Below are positions 38,701-43,625 of a DNA stretch of 64,000 nucleotides, in pieces (within the stretch, counting starts at the first letter, position 1; each line of letters opens with the position of its first letter). This DNA is from Siphlonurus alternatus (Eukaryota; Arthropoda; Insecta; Ephemeroptera; Siphlonuridae): the NCBI GenBank assembly GCA_949825025.1, contig OX463785.1:16989971-17053970 (forward strand). The letters are read 5' to 3'. The notes under the pieces were generated by a model, which did no database searches, was not told the DNA's origin, and saw only the letters and a program-made list of their open reading frames with translations. The position numbers and the translations under genes were made by a program.

Positions 38701-41332
38701 TGTATTAATATTGTTTTTGCGTGAAAAAAAAGGTTGTCCAGTAAGATTAAACTATATTAGAGTTAAACTTGTTTCATTTTGAAAACTCTAGCATACAGCG
38801 TAATTGTCGTAAACCGCGACCAAAGTTAAGCCCTCTCCCATTTGATTACACGCAAACCTGCTGCTCAGTAGGACGGCTATTGAAAAGTGGGCGCGGTCGT
38901 GTTGTGGCCTTCTACTCAAGTTCGCTCTGGGAGAACTCATCAAGAAAATTAGAGTTAATCATGGATTTGTTGGAATTTAAGACCCCTCACTCATGTACAA
39001 AAACAATTATCATTACCCCCCTCCCCCCTTCTTTCCCCCTATAAATGATATTTCTGTCAACAAAACATTCATCTTACCTGGGCCACCTCTTGAGAGCCGT
39101 CTGCTGTAGGAGAGATATTGCACCCTTTCGAGGTCGACCGGGCCCCCTCTTCATCCCCGGGGGTAGTCTACCCCTGAACACCCCGATGGTCGGTCTATTC
39201 TCGCTCTCCCCCAGAGACTCTGAGAGAAAGGGGTCCTCGTGAGATGGTACTGGAGTGGAAGACGCAGAACCTGAGCATGGAAATTGTTTAACTATTAGAT
39301 TGAGCAGAGTGCCACGCCCACTAAACAGCTGTTTTATGAGAACATGTGCTTCTTGTGTACAGGATTGTATTTTATTCAAATTAAATTGAACTGTGGGTTC
39401 ATCAATGCTCCTAACTTACCGGTATCAGTTCAAAATACTGTTCCAACTAAAGCTACCGGTACATGTACACGCCATTCAAGTGCATTATCAACATTTTACA
39501 TCTTTGATTTGATTTTAAGGATTATTATCACTATGGTAACTTTTTTTTATGATTAAAAAAAATATATAAAATTTAGATCAGAACATAGAAAACAAAACGA
39601 CTGTTCACTTTCTGAAGTAAAAAAAAGTAATTATTCGGCCCAGTTTTTGAGATAATAATTTTTTAGTTGAAAAAGATGCTGATTTGACTTGATTTTAAAA
39701 AGATGCTGATTTGATGGTCGTCAGATTTCCAATGATATATTTTCACTGTATTTATATCCTGTATATCTAAAAAAAATATACCGATTATTGGTCCTTTTTT
39801 TTTGGATGAATATTTATGTTATACAAATAAGGTTTACTATAATTTTCAGAGTAATTCACCATCTCCTAAGATCAGTGACAATAATCCATAAATATGAAAA
39901 ATCAGTTAAATATTAAACTTTTCCTTTTAAAATTTCTTTCTTTGCAGTTCTAGTTTCTTATTCTTCCCTCTTCTTTTATTACAGCACTTAATTTTCAGTT
40001 GTTCCAATGAATTTCATTAGACCCCCACCCCTGTGAGATCTCACCTGTGCTGGAGGTTGGCGTGGAGTTTGGTGCCGGCACTCCGGAGCTGACTCGGTCC
40101 TGCTGAGCAATCCTCGCCTCCTCTTCTTCCTCCAGAAGGTCCTCGAGCTCGTCAAGGTCGTCTTCGTCGTCAAGGTCGTCTTCCTCCTCCTCTTCTTCTT
40201 CCTCCTCATAGTCTTCGTCATCTTCTCCCCCCACCACCTCCATCGCGTCCTCTCCCCCTTCTATGTCCATCTGAAACGAGACATAACAATCATGAACATA
40301 ATGTTGTTACTGTAGTTTAACTTCAAGTCAGCTGATTTTTCGTTCTAAACCTATGATGAAAAATGTAAAAAAAAAACACGTAATTTTGTGTTTTCACTAC
40401 AGTAAAAAAAAAGTTTTTTTTTAAGGGAAATTTCCTTTTCGGAACCAAAAAGTGAAGTTAATAATGCAAGATTTAGATTTTTTACATTATTTATAACAGA
40501 GAACAAATAAAAAAAAATGTTTCAAAGGCAAGATGGACCTTAGCAACCCAAATAAGCATTGCTAGCCTCTACGGTAATCCTCAATGTGCCGATTTGGTCG
40601 CCATGTTCTAAATGAAGAATATTTGTTTAGTGAAAATCAGCTGATTTTAACTTCCTGACATCGACTGTTCAATGTGACTCTGATTTTTGCTCCAAAATCA
40701 TAATAAAACTAATGCTTTTTTTTTTTTTTTTTTCAATACTCTTTTTTAAATAACTGAACCGAGGCTGCTAATAAGATTAAATTACCAGCAAATGTAAAGT
40801 TAGTGTTAATGCATAATTTTAAACTGGCAAACAGGACTTGTGATAAAAAAATGTGTAAGATCTTACAAGCACTCAATCTATTTTTGGTACAATAGTGTAC
40901 TGTGAATTGTGACGTTGAGGTTAAAACTCATCATTGTAATTCTTAGCTTGAAGGTACAGTATTTAAATTTTGACCAATATCCTTACCGGTTTATCTACGA
41001 ATAACAAAATTGAGGTAAGACTTATGTTTTTTTTTTGTTACATAACGTCGCCTCAGAATATAAGTAGTGTTATTTAAGCCACGAAGTTTTGATTAATTTA
41101 TTGACCTTATGCTTCATGAACATAAAGGGACAGGGGACCATAAAAATAAGTATTTTTTATTTAAAAGTTACCCACTAACTGAGTATGAATACATGCCGCA
41201 CGGTGGCGAGTGCCTCAGTGTAAACGTCCAGCTATTAACTGAAGTGTGGATTGCTGACGTCAGCAATCACGAAAGGCAACATAGCTGCCAATTTTCCATG
41301 GAACTCACTCCCCCCTCCTCCCGCCCAGCCAT
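1..41332 (-). CDS. KMT2C: KMT2C/D (MLL3/4; trr/Lpt) histone H3K4 methyltransferase, N-terminal ~2,980 residues, 3' part outside window
   Basis: Enhancer H3K4 mono-methyltransferase scaffold of the nuclear COMPASS-like (ASCOM) complex. About 39 minus-strand exons, joined by GT-AG junctions (one probable GC-AG), keep one open frame of about 8.9 kb. Domains in order, numbered from the Met at 40270: acidic stretch (10-58), AT-hook (~120-130), ePHD1 (~226-415), PHD1-3 (~419-625), PHD4-6 (~775-965), KMT2C/D linker with the EAFFGRELLD block (~1217), HMG box (1575-1616), Ser/Asn-rich exon (1617-1839), four DPYAQ(P/A)P(G/L)TPRP copies (~2045-2140), LxxLL boxes (LRDLL ~2160, LEELL ~2800) and poly-Gln tracts. 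Vertebrate orthologues are about 4,900-5,500 residues, so the FYRN/FYRC/SET end should lie to the left of base 1. Phases match at every junction, which makes the family call very secure; individual splice sites are predictions. Confidence 0.93.
848..931. mobile_element. Relic of GATTCACGAA-type MITE
   Basis: A short inverted repeat around TCTCACTAAC / GTTAGTGAGA, with one outer end reading (minus) GGGTGTGATTCAC, the end shared with the elements at 20251, 26949, 58195 and 62651. The other end is eroded. It lies in the KMT2 intron 464-995. Confidence 0.45.
2337..2529. mobile_element. Tc1/mariner-like MITE, 193 bp, TA flanks
   Basis: Terminal inverted repeats CAGTAAAAACTTGTTATTAC and complement, each flanked by TA, the target duplication of Tc1/mariner elements. 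There is no coding capacity. It sits in the KMT2 intron 1243-3488. Confidence 0.85.
2705..2932. mobile_element. Dispersed element of the CACCTCTGGACA family
   Basis: Starts GCACCTCTGGACAGCAC and ends TCTCAGGTGTAC in inverse order. The inner part (AGAGATGTAGATTTACAATT) recurs at 49399-49560 and, as the reverse complement, at 62412-62630. Non-coding; likely a MITE. Confidence 0.5.
2979..3371. mobile_element. Foldback element, TTAA-flanked family (GGTAGAGATAACGC end)
   Basis: Near-complete palindrome with ends TTAA/GGTAGAGATAACGCTGAAC and the complement ending ACC/TAAA. The arms are about 185 bp and the centre lies around 3170. The same end occurs at 56958 and at the right edge of the window (about 63977). 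Confidence 0.75.
3489..7203 (-). CDS. KMT2C: KMT2 exons: poly-Gln and Pro-rich segments
   Basis: Three exons: 6881-7203, 6189-6412 and 3489-3749. The translation has long Gln tracts from mixed CAA/CAG codons (13 Gln in a row at about 6920-6960; another of about 10 near 3515-3545), a PPPPPYPGPPPPYPGAQQ run and Met/Pro-rich spacers. Gln-rich activator-like sequence is typical of this part of KMT2C/D. Mixed CAA/CAG coding makes the tracts less prone to expansion than pure CAG. The 2.4-kb intron 3750-6188 contains a 646-bp near-perfect palindrome. Confidence 0.9.
3750..5295. other. KMT2 intron sequence without recognised features
   Basis: Very AT-rich intron sequence with homopolymer runs (poly-T at 4050-4070) and a short (TA)n at about 5209-5228. 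Around 4040-4160 is an eroded fragment resembling the inner part of the element at 20753-21039 (TTCAACCCACACCCC-type stretch). I see no gene. Confidence 0.6.
5296..5941. mobile_element. 646-bp near-perfect palindrome flanked by TTAA
   Basis: Arms of about 315 bp with few mismatches; ends TTAA/AGTAAAGTGCG and CGCACTTTACT/TTAA. The apparent open frames in it are mirror images of each other and are not genes. The arms are similar enough to suggest recent origin or ongoing arm homogenisation. Confidence 0.8.
7659..11192 (-). CDS. KMT2C: KMT2 exons: Gln-rich region and NDFNILEYADPELD block
   Basis: Four exons: 10907-11192, 9322-9480, 8313-8476 and 7659-7867. The first has a Gln run and DPYDHLVQQRQQQQ. 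The second is short and Gln/Ala-rich. The third ends in IPESVTAELEKLEQDGAME and the fourth has LLGMGNDFNILEYADPELDR followed by KTNILDFDL. These last two are near-verbatim KMT2C/D blocks upstream of the Gln-rich region of the vertebrate proteins. The introns carry the hAT MITE (8673-9088) and the 914-bp TCGCAA-rich element (9574-10487). Confidence 0.93.
8673..9088. mobile_element. hAT-type MITE, 416 bp, perfect 8-bp target duplication
   Basis: Ends CAGTGATG and CATCACTG, flanked on both sides by CCCTTGAA (8665-8672 and 9089-9096). An 8-bp duplication with CAGTG-type ends is the hallmark of the hAT superfamily. The interior is built from short CpG-rich repeats of GCGCATATTCGC type in both orientations, near each end, around an AT-rich centre. 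Non-coding. Confidence 0.92.
9574..10487. mobile_element. 914-bp element with GGCCCCGATTTAATATC ends and TCGCAA repeats
   Basis: Ends CAGGCCCCGATTTAATATC and GATATTAAATCGGGGCCCAG, each next to TA. Both ends are followed by clusters of TTGCGACG/CGTCGCAA words. There is no transposase frame. The TA flanks suggest a Tc1/mariner-mobilised MITE, but the short terminal repeat leaves this open. Confidence 0.7.
10488..11858. other. KMT2 intron sequence flanking exon 10907-11192
   Basis: AT-rich sequence on both sides of the exon, with poly-A runs at about 11405-11425 and 11440-11455. No repeat family or gene is recognised. Confidence 0.5.
11859..13616 (-). CDS. KMT2C: KMT2 exons: Pro-rich block, DPYAQPPGTPRP repeats and LxxLL motif
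   Basis: Three exons: 13332-13616, 12746-12905 and 11859-12343. The first is Pro/Ser-rich (KVSRVLPPPSPVSGPF). The next two carry four copies of DPYAQ(A/P)P(G/L)TPRP, one of them spanning the splice junction. This repeat is a signature of the KMT2C/D central region. The third exon has NRQLRDLLQRQQ, containing LRDLL, an LxxLL nuclear-receptor box, and ends with FRHPLPPGMRPRVPLSPGM. Drosophila Trr and the vertebrate proteins act as nuclear-receptor co-activators, so the LxxLL box is plausibly functional (inference). Exon 11859-12343 is A/T-ending in codon use while its neighbours are G/C-ending. Confidence 0.93.
14119..14209. repeat. (AAAT)n microsatellite next to a KMT2 splice donor
   Basis: About 22 AAAT/TTTA units, ending 6 bp from the donor at 14215. 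On the transcript the intron begins GTGAGATTTTATTTATTTA. Confidence 0.95.
14216..15296 (-). CDS. KMT2C: KMT2 exons: Gln/Arg-rich helix and following segment
   Basis: Two exons, 15161-15296 (136 nt) and 14216-14373 (158 nt). The first is a charged Gln-rich likely coiled coil (DQDKILQQQKSSREAEQERQ, then WKQLQAMRQQQAQH). It appears to end at a GC donor (ACACAAG/GCAAGC). A GTGTGG site 20 nt further on is the only nearby GT alternative and is weak. The second exon uses the acceptor GACAAAG and encodes CPFLTCSGVGPGVV, then MVGETAFLPDGTPAP. The phases fit (1 to 1, then 0). A TTAA-flanked foldback and a TTTA microsatellite flank these exons. Confidence 0.8.
14728..15074. mobile_element. TTAA-flanked foldback element, 347 bp
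   Basis: TTAA/GGGTAAGGTAACGCCACCAA and its complement ending in TTAA. The inner part (CCTGATATTTT..CTACTGATAGGGG..AGGAGAACATTTTAAA) is shared with 56958-57322 and about 60120-60487. Long arms meet at about 14900. Confidence 0.82.
15507..15761. repeat. Three tandem copies of an 85-bp AT-rich unit
   Basis: The unit begins ACTTATTTCTGAAGAAATAC at 15507, 15592 and 15677. The copies are almost identical, so the amplification is recent or homogenised. It lies in the KMT2 intron 15297-17705. Confidence 0.93.
15762..17705. other. KMT2 intron sequence, mostly unremarkable
   Basis: AT-rich and rich in homopolymers (C-run at about 17105, T-run at about 17400). It contains one 73-bp foldback (16748-16820, ends ACCGGGTAGTGCAAATAATT). 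Nothing else is recognised. Confidence 0.5.
16748..16820. mobile_element. 73-bp foldback
   Basis: Ends ACCGGGTAGTGCAAATAATT and AATTATTATGCTACCCGGT form a short hairpin. No clear target duplication. Confidence 0.5.
17706..18374 (-). CDS. KMT2C: KMT2 exon: Ser/Asn/Thr/Gln-rich low-complexity segment
   Basis: 669 nt (223 codons), phase 0 at both ends, opening with ATG straight after the CAG acceptor and ending with DLPPIPNM before GTGAGC. The translation is dominated by Ser, Asn, Thr and Gln homopolymer-like runs (TNNINNNNGNN, SSNNSSNNSPSSPNNSSS, QQQHQQQQQ) with almost wholly A/T-ending codons. I recognise no domain. It could be a lineage-specific disordered expansion. Because it begins with Met it could also serve as an alternative trr-like start, although the frame joins cleanly to the HMG exon. 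Both readings remain possible. Confidence 0.8.
18761..18890. mobile_element. Foldback element, about 130 bp
   Basis: Ends TTGTCCCTCGTACAGAATAA and the inverse TTATTTTGGACAAGGGA; the arms share AGCTTTCTGC/GGCAGATGGC and CATTGCAATA. A related half precedes it at about 18720-18750. Confidence 0.55.
18891..19935. other. KMT2 intron sequence without recognised features
   Basis: AT-rich; a G-rich/A-rich patch at 19140-19240 (GGGGG and AAAAAA runs) gives spurious open frames. No gene is seen. Confidence 0.5.
19936..20060 (-). CDS. KMT2C: KMT2 exon: HMG box
   Basis: 125 nt, phases 1 and 0. It encodes WSERCKQILKKWRALPQ, then DQKAPFLQQARENRAKQRMK, the second half of the HMG box typical of KMT2C/D (W..R.K.I.K.WR.L, then P[FY]LQ.AR.NR). 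In the human proteins this domain follows the linker and precedes the long Gln/Pro-rich region, as here. Drosophila Lpt ends shortly after its HMG box, so this is the place where a split gene would stop. Confidence 0.93.
20251..20370. mobile_element. GATTCACGAA-type MITE
   Basis: Ends GGGGGTGATTCACGAAAGAG and CTTGAATCACAGCC with inner TTATCCAG/CTGGATAA. Related to 26949-27049, 58195-58337 and 62651-62818. Confidence 0.65.
20486..23331 (-). CDS. KMT2C: KMT2 exons: acidic and Ser/Pro-rich segment before the HMG box
   Basis: Five exons: 23178-23331, 22435-22575, 21576-21752, 21112-21229 and 20486-20712. The first is an acidic block (EGTEEEDEEEEALKDILP) ending in DNLDDIGGD. The third has LPNMDSKDVEELFKNVLTD, which matches the vertebrate HVDSKDLEDLFKGVL block. 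The last two are Ser/Pro/Gln-rich and end in YCNMKHPEWRTEFPTW, the start of the HMG region. Phases are 0, 1, 1, 1, 2 and 1 through the block. Foldback elements press against several junctions here: one ends 15 bp from the donor at 21575 and another starts about 40 bp upstream of the acceptor at 20713. Confidence 0.92.
20753..21039. mobile_element. ATGGACAAC-type foldback
   Basis: Ends ATGGACAACCTGTATG and the complement GGTTGTCCAT; inner ATTTCTGCAATAAAAAATTT and GTGACGCCTC. Related to 49641-49976 and 50511-50777. It begins about 40 bp upstream of the KMT2 acceptor for exon 20486-20712. Confidence 0.65.
21306..21418. mobile_element. TGTTYGTAAATRCACAAT-type MITE
   Basis: Ends TTTTGTTTGTAAATGCACAA and the complement, closely related to the ends of 26769-26881. 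Confidence 0.6.
21437..21560. mobile_element. Foldback ending 15 bp from a KMT2 splice donor
   Basis: Ends GGGAGGTCTTCAAATAA and TTATTTGAAGACCCTCC. The right edge is at 21560; the donor GT of exon 21576-21752 is at 21575-21574. Confidence 0.65.
22226..22392. mobile_element. Foldback with GGGCTGCGTTTTTCT ends
   Basis: Ends GGGCTGCGTTTTTCT and AGAAAAACGCAGCCC, 167 bp; inner GATATC..CAATATTGGAGCATA. A similar half occurs at about 790-830 in the first KMT2 introns. No gene. Confidence 0.65.
23682..27512 (-). CDS. KMT2C: KMT2 exons: conserved linker between PHD clusters and HMG region
   Basis: Six exons: 27444-27512, 26403-26591, 25614-25817, 24996-25237, 24125-24256 and 23682-23807. Recognisable KMT2C/D blocks are FFLDGVCLSEIGHHQIKSL followed by basic KKRAPRP; VMVLRRKRQRNLHKLGIGGF spanning two exons; and FPVYIQEAFFGRELLDGSKE, also spanning a junction, which corresponds to the vertebrate QEAFFGKDLLD block. 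Basic stretches (KPKRKPQRKKPRNR) are likely nuclear-localisation signals. The 69-nt exon 27444-27512 is small and has a less usual GTTGGT donor. A long AATG/AATA microsatellite lies in the intron upstream of 24996-25237. Confidence 0.92.
24525..24880. mobile_element. Foldback element, copy 1 of the GGATTATTGTCA family
   Basis: TTAA/GGATTATTGTCA at the left and TGACAATAACC at the right; about 355 bp. Most of its length matches 39519-39887 in the same orientation (TAAAATTTAGATCAGAACAT, GACTGTTCACTTTCTGAAGT). Confidence 0.75.
25319..25516. repeat. (AATG)n to (AATA)n compound microsatellite
   Basis: About 32 AATG units run without interruption into about 16 AATA units. This is in the KMT2 intron 25238-25613. 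Confidence 0.97.
26769..26881. mobile_element. TGTTCGTAAATACACAAT-type MITE
   Basis: Ends GGTCTGTTCGTAAATACACA and complement, 113 bp. Confidence 0.7.
26949..27049. mobile_element. GATTCACGAA-type MITE, degenerate
   Basis: Ends GGGAAGATTCACGAAAG and CGTGAATCATGCC; inner TTATCCAG. Confidence 0.55.
27513..28565. other. KMT2 intron sequence, AT-rich
   Basis: No gene is recognised. It contains one 86-bp TA-flanked MITE (28164-28249). Confidence 0.5.
28164..28249. mobile_element. Short Tc1/mariner-like MITE, TA flanks
   Basis: TA/CACTTGTTGCC at the left and GGATATGAG/TA at the right. The inner GCTGCAAATAGAATTTT is shared with 33454-33572. Confidence 0.6.
28566..31359 (-). CDS. KMT2C: KMT2 exons: PHD fingers 4-6
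   Basis: Four exons: 30907-31359, 30170-30351, 29435-29599 and 28566-28729. A basic Gly/Lys-rich lead (GKGKPYYAGKVVKKKLG) matches the GRGRSK-type stretch before the second PHD cluster in human KMT2C. Then come VCVMCGSLGADQEGCLIAC with CYHPYCINVKVTK, WRCLDCTVCEGCG with LILCDDCDISFHIYCCDPPL, and WKCKWCAQCQMCG with CVQCERWVHGGCD. These three fingers closely follow the vertebrate order and spacing. The last exon ends in a Pro-rich run (PPPHLIPLPPPPKPPTPSKS). Codon use moves from A/T-ending in the first half of 30907-31359 to G/C-ending afterwards. Confidence 0.95.
29737..29797. repeat. (AAAT)n microsatellite
   Basis: About 15 AAAT units in the KMT2 intron 29600-30169. Confidence 0.95.
31360..32077. 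other. KMT2 intron sequence without recognised features
   Basis: AT-rich with T-runs (31785-31850). No repeat family or gene is recognised. Confidence 0.5.
32078..32854 (-). CDS. KMT2C: KMT2 exon: PHD fingers 1-3
   Basis: One 777-nt exon, phase 0 at both ends, 259 codons. It finishes the ePHD (VCSQHLHMVPL) and then encodes three PHD/RING-like fingers: CEMCGNLGNIHNLAMCSRC followed by YHGSCY; CRACQACRQPSERGKLLICD followed by YHPLC and WKCKNCRIC; and CDSCYQQ, CPICRRAYRH and CKMCRKFVHGTCD. The tail is Ser/Asp/Tyr-rich. In KMT2C/D this cluster reads histone tails (H4 binding has been reported for part of the KMT2D PHD region). Third-codon positions are mixed near the 5' end but strongly A/T towards the 3' end, a visible shift inside one exon. 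The donor is AAAAG/GTAAAA. Confidence 0.95.
33211..36027 (-). CDS. KMT2C: KMT2 exons: extended PHD finger 1 (ePHD1)
   Basis: Four exons: 35770-36027, 35114-35326, 34430-34530 and 33211-33422. The first is a Gly/Arg-rich then Leu/Pro linker. The ePHD starts with CVLCNLGEKSTLGQGEL (C-x2-C plus the LGQG signature of KMT2C/D). It continues through the DELAIIGYLDEAP segment, then IYYIHEGCARW, KCAHCTHFGATLPC and LHLPCAAASGAFQ, and closes with VCSQHLH at the start of the next exon (32854). The Cys/His zinc ligands are spread over five exons with phases 2, 2, 1 and 0. ePHDs of this family contribute to chromatin and partner binding. A 101-bp tandem duplication touches the donor of exon 34430-34530 and a MITE lies 32 bp upstream of exon 33211-33422. 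Confidence 0.93.
33454..33572. mobile_element. Tc1/mariner-like MITE, TA flanks, 119 bp
   Basis: TA/CAGTCGTCGCCTTGGAAAAT to GGCAAAGAGTG/TA; inner GCAGTCTTGTTAATTACC and complement. It starts 32 bp upstream of the acceptor of KMT2 exon 33211-33422, so it may contain the branch point. Confidence 0.75.
34221..34424. repeat. 101-bp tandem duplication abutting a KMT2 splice donor
   Basis: The unit starting AAGAATTTGTTTTCTATCGA occurs at 34221 and 34322. The second copy ends within 6 bp of the donor of exon 34430-34530, while the first lacks the donor. Copies differ mainly in T-run length. Confidence 0.9.
36079..37778. mobile_element. 1.7-kb inverted repeat with tRNA-like pol III promoter modules
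   Basis: Arms of roughly 800 bp (ends AATGAGGAATTAGAATC and complement). Each arm carries TTAGCCCAGTGG (A box) and GGTTCGATTC (B box) about 35 bp apart, in a tRNA-like order with an anticodon-loop-like ACTTCAAATC (36570-36624; inverse copy about 37229-37283). A second tRNA-like unit lies at 36840-36905 (TGGCACAGTGG, then GGAGAGTTTGATTCTCC, whose T-stem pairs); its mate in the other arm is truncated. The acceptor stems do not pair, so these are not functional tRNA genes. Confidence 0.75.
38128..38945. mobile_element. Possible old foldback with 55-bp imperfect ends
   Basis: Left GAACCAGAGCGTACTTGAGT and right ACTCAAGTTCGCTCTGGGAG, with GGAGGCC/GGCCTTC beyond, are inverse copies at about 75% identity. 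The interior holds two TGACGTCA sites and an NRF-1-like GCGCATGCGC. Confidence 0.4.
38436..38651. promoter_or_regulatory. Cluster of CRE and NRF-1-like motifs
   Basis: TGACGTCA at 38436-38443 and 38596-38603 and GCGCATGCGC at 38642-38651, inside the KMT2 intron between exons 39078-39270 and 35770-36027. This could be an internal promoter or part of an old repeat. Motif presence only. Confidence 0.3.
39078..40270 (-). CDS. KMT2C: KMT2 exons: acidic N-terminus and AT-hook
   Basis: Two exons, 40045-40270 (226 nt) and 39078-39270 (193 nt). The first opens with MDIEGGEDAM and runs into a very acidic Asp/Glu tract, about 30 of its first 55 residues. The second carries a Ser/Pro stretch and then KRGPGRPRKG, a textbook AT-hook with an RGPGRPRK core that binds the minor groove of AT-rich DNA. 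Human KMT2C also has an AT-hook-like GRPRK motif near its N-terminus. The intron between them (39271-40044) holds a foldback element. Confidence 0.85.
39519..39887. mobile_element. Foldback element, copy 2 of the GGATTATTGTCA family
   Basis: TTAA/GGATTATTATCAC to GTGACAATAATCC/ATAA. It aligns through most of its length with 24525-24880. It lies in KMT2 intron 39271-40044. Confidence 0.75.
41249..41268. promoter_or_regulatory. Perfect 20-bp palindrome with CRE core near the KMT2 start
   Basis: GATTGCTGACGTCAGCAATC, a bZIP/CRE-type site extended to a perfect palindrome. It lies in a GC-richer patch (about 41180-41370) that also holds the proposed first KMT2 exon. Role inferred. Confidence 0.35.
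41309..41332 (-). CDS. KMT2C: Probable KMT2 first coding exon (8 codons)
   Basis: The next exon starts with ATG immediately after a splice acceptor, so at least one upstream exon must exist. In the upstream GC-richer patch the minus strand has an ATG in good Kozak context (A at -3, G at +4), eight codons reading MAGREEGG, then a strong donor GGA/GTGAGT. It ends in phase 0, exactly what the exon starting at 40270 needs. If the exon is only 5' UTR, translation would begin at 40270 instead. Phase and donor are seen directly; use of this exon is inferred. Confidence 0.5.
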
Positions 41333-43625
41333 GCTCAGTGTGATGTTGCCTGTGCAATTGCCCTGCGGCTGTCTATATTTATTTAATTTTTATAAATTCG
41401 GGGGAAGGTCTGACAACGGAAATTTACTCATTTCTCACACTAACATATCTTACATAAACTTTTTATGCATTCATGATTGCATAATGTCCCTATAAGGTCT
41501 AAAGTTGCATCAAAACTTTGTGGTTCATATGACATTTATATTCTGAGACGCCGATACAGTAATTAAATCTTCGGAACTCTTCATGATGCAAAAGATAAGC
41601 ATAGAAGGGGAGATATTTTAATTGAATTAAATGTACTTTTCAACAGAAAAGAACTCTAAATATTTTTAACATAAAACAAAGCAGGTTCTGTAAGCTGAAA
41701 ACGCATTATAAATTTTCTTATGTTTGACCTTGGCGTCAGTGAATTTACTTATGGCTGTGTTGATCTACTATAATCTACCAATCAATTAATCTAATTGGAA
41801 ATAACAAATAACAATAATGTTTTTACTGAAATTTAACATTTTTTTGGGGAAATTTTGGGTACAGTTACACTAGTTACAGTACGGCTACACTCCTACATGG
41901 GAGGTCAAACTAAACATAGCATCAAAAACTGCAGGTCGCCTGATAACAGGCCTGTTAGTAAACCCTGCTCGGTGTACATTTTCTACACCCAATAGACCTT
42001 ATATTCCATGTACATAAGGTCGATTGGGTGCAGAAAGTGTACACCGAGCAGGGTTTACGAACAGGCCTAAAGAAACAGCACAATATCAAGCAACGTTAGC
42101 CCAACATTGACAAAATGGTTGTTCATCGCTCAGCTTCAGCTATGCTTGTGCCATAGTTATTGGCAACGTTGTGTCTTTTTCGTAGGCTCACTTAGATGTT
42201 TTTAATTTTTAATTAAATAAATATACAGTAAATGTACATGCATAGGATACTGTATAACCAAGTATTATTGTGCTGTATGCCATAATTATTTTTTTTTACC
42301 TATAATTTCAAGACCTTTTATAACCCGTATGAATATAGTAAAATGTCTAAAATATAGTGTGCATATGCATACAAACACATGGCCTAAATATTCATACCGT
42401 TATAATTTTTTTTTTTTTTTTTTTAATTTCTCATTTTTGTTAAAAAAGTTTTAACTATGAACGATGAGTTTGTGGATAAAATCCTATTACTTTTGACTGA
42501 CAAAGCACAAAAAAAAAGGTGGAAAATACAAAGAGAATGCATCCATTTCCAACCATTTAGCTTTGGGGCAACACCCCCCTTTACTTTTTACCTCTCTGAT
42601 TATCCAAATAAAAAATATGTAAGAATTAAAAACATGAAAAAGAAGTGTAGAATATTTATAATATTGTTAATACTCTTCTTAAGCTTTATTTTTTTCTATA
42701 AATTGTCAAGAATGATGAAAAAGCCTCCATTGGCTTTGCCAATAATTGGTGTGCATGTAACCTGATGTTGGTCCATCATAATTTTTTTTTTAATTTTCTA
42801 AATAAAAACTTTGAAGCAAAACTTGTTTACAAAGTATACGGGGAAGCATGAGGAAGTTATTAAGCAAGAAGTTGCGACATCGAAGTCTCCTCTAAATTTG
42901 ACCCTTTGACCGAGACAAGAGAATGAACTCGGCAACCAAGCCGACAGGGCTTAGAAACCGACGATTTCAAGCAAGCGCCATTGGAGTAACATTGACCTTC
43001 CTCCGCTTATCGTTCTTAAAAATATATGTACTTGAAGGATTAAATCATAAAAATAGTTTTTAAAATATTTAATTATAATATTAGCATCAATTTTATACGA
43101 AAAGAATAAGATGGGACTGAAATATAATAAATAATATTTGTCTTTATTTACGTTTGCCTGTCAGAGTGGCTTGGCTTGCAGCTGACCGCGGTCCAAGAAA
43201 AAAAGTAACAAAAAGTCAAAATAAACAATTTTCTAAGTTATAATTACCTTCAAAAAATTATTTTCTTCTGTTTTTAAACAAAATTTCCATGATAAAACTT
43301 CACTTTAATTAAAAACTCGGTATTTATTTCAGTCACAAATTTTCATTTTTTTTCTTTGCTGCGTTTTCCTGGGATGGCCGACGCCCGCAACAATTTTTTT
43401 AGTTGAAGGGATTCCCACAGTGGAGCCACTTTACTGATCCATGCTTTTTTTTTTCTGAAGCGCGAAATTCGCAGTAATTTCAAATCGGATGTAAACAAAG
43501 TAAAGATTTTTTGTGCTACTGCAATAAAATAATGTGATTTTCATTAATTATAGGCATTGTACTTGTGCTATAAATATAATTTATTATTTCTAAATATATA
43601 GTAACTAGTTTTTAATTAATAAAGT
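41333..43625. other. Intergenic region between divergent KMT2 and MTFMT
   Basis: Probably holds both promoters. Contents: a 119-bp foldback (41949-42067) and GC-richer patches at about 42860-43010 and 43140-43200. A 102-codon plus-strand open frame (42457-42765) with one hydrophobic helix resembles no family I know. No TATA-type promoter can be placed with confidence. Confidence 0.5.
41949..42067. mobile_element. 119-bp foldback
   Basis: Ends GGCCTGTTAGTAAACCCTGC and complement; the arms continue through CGGTGTACA and CACCCAAT. The ends share TGTTNGTAAA with 21306 and 26769. Confidence 0.7.

Noticed and set aside
41109..41495. 128-codon plus-strand frame
   Set aside because: No recognisable domain; overlaps a GC-richer promoter-like patch and the proposed first KMT2 exon on the other strand.
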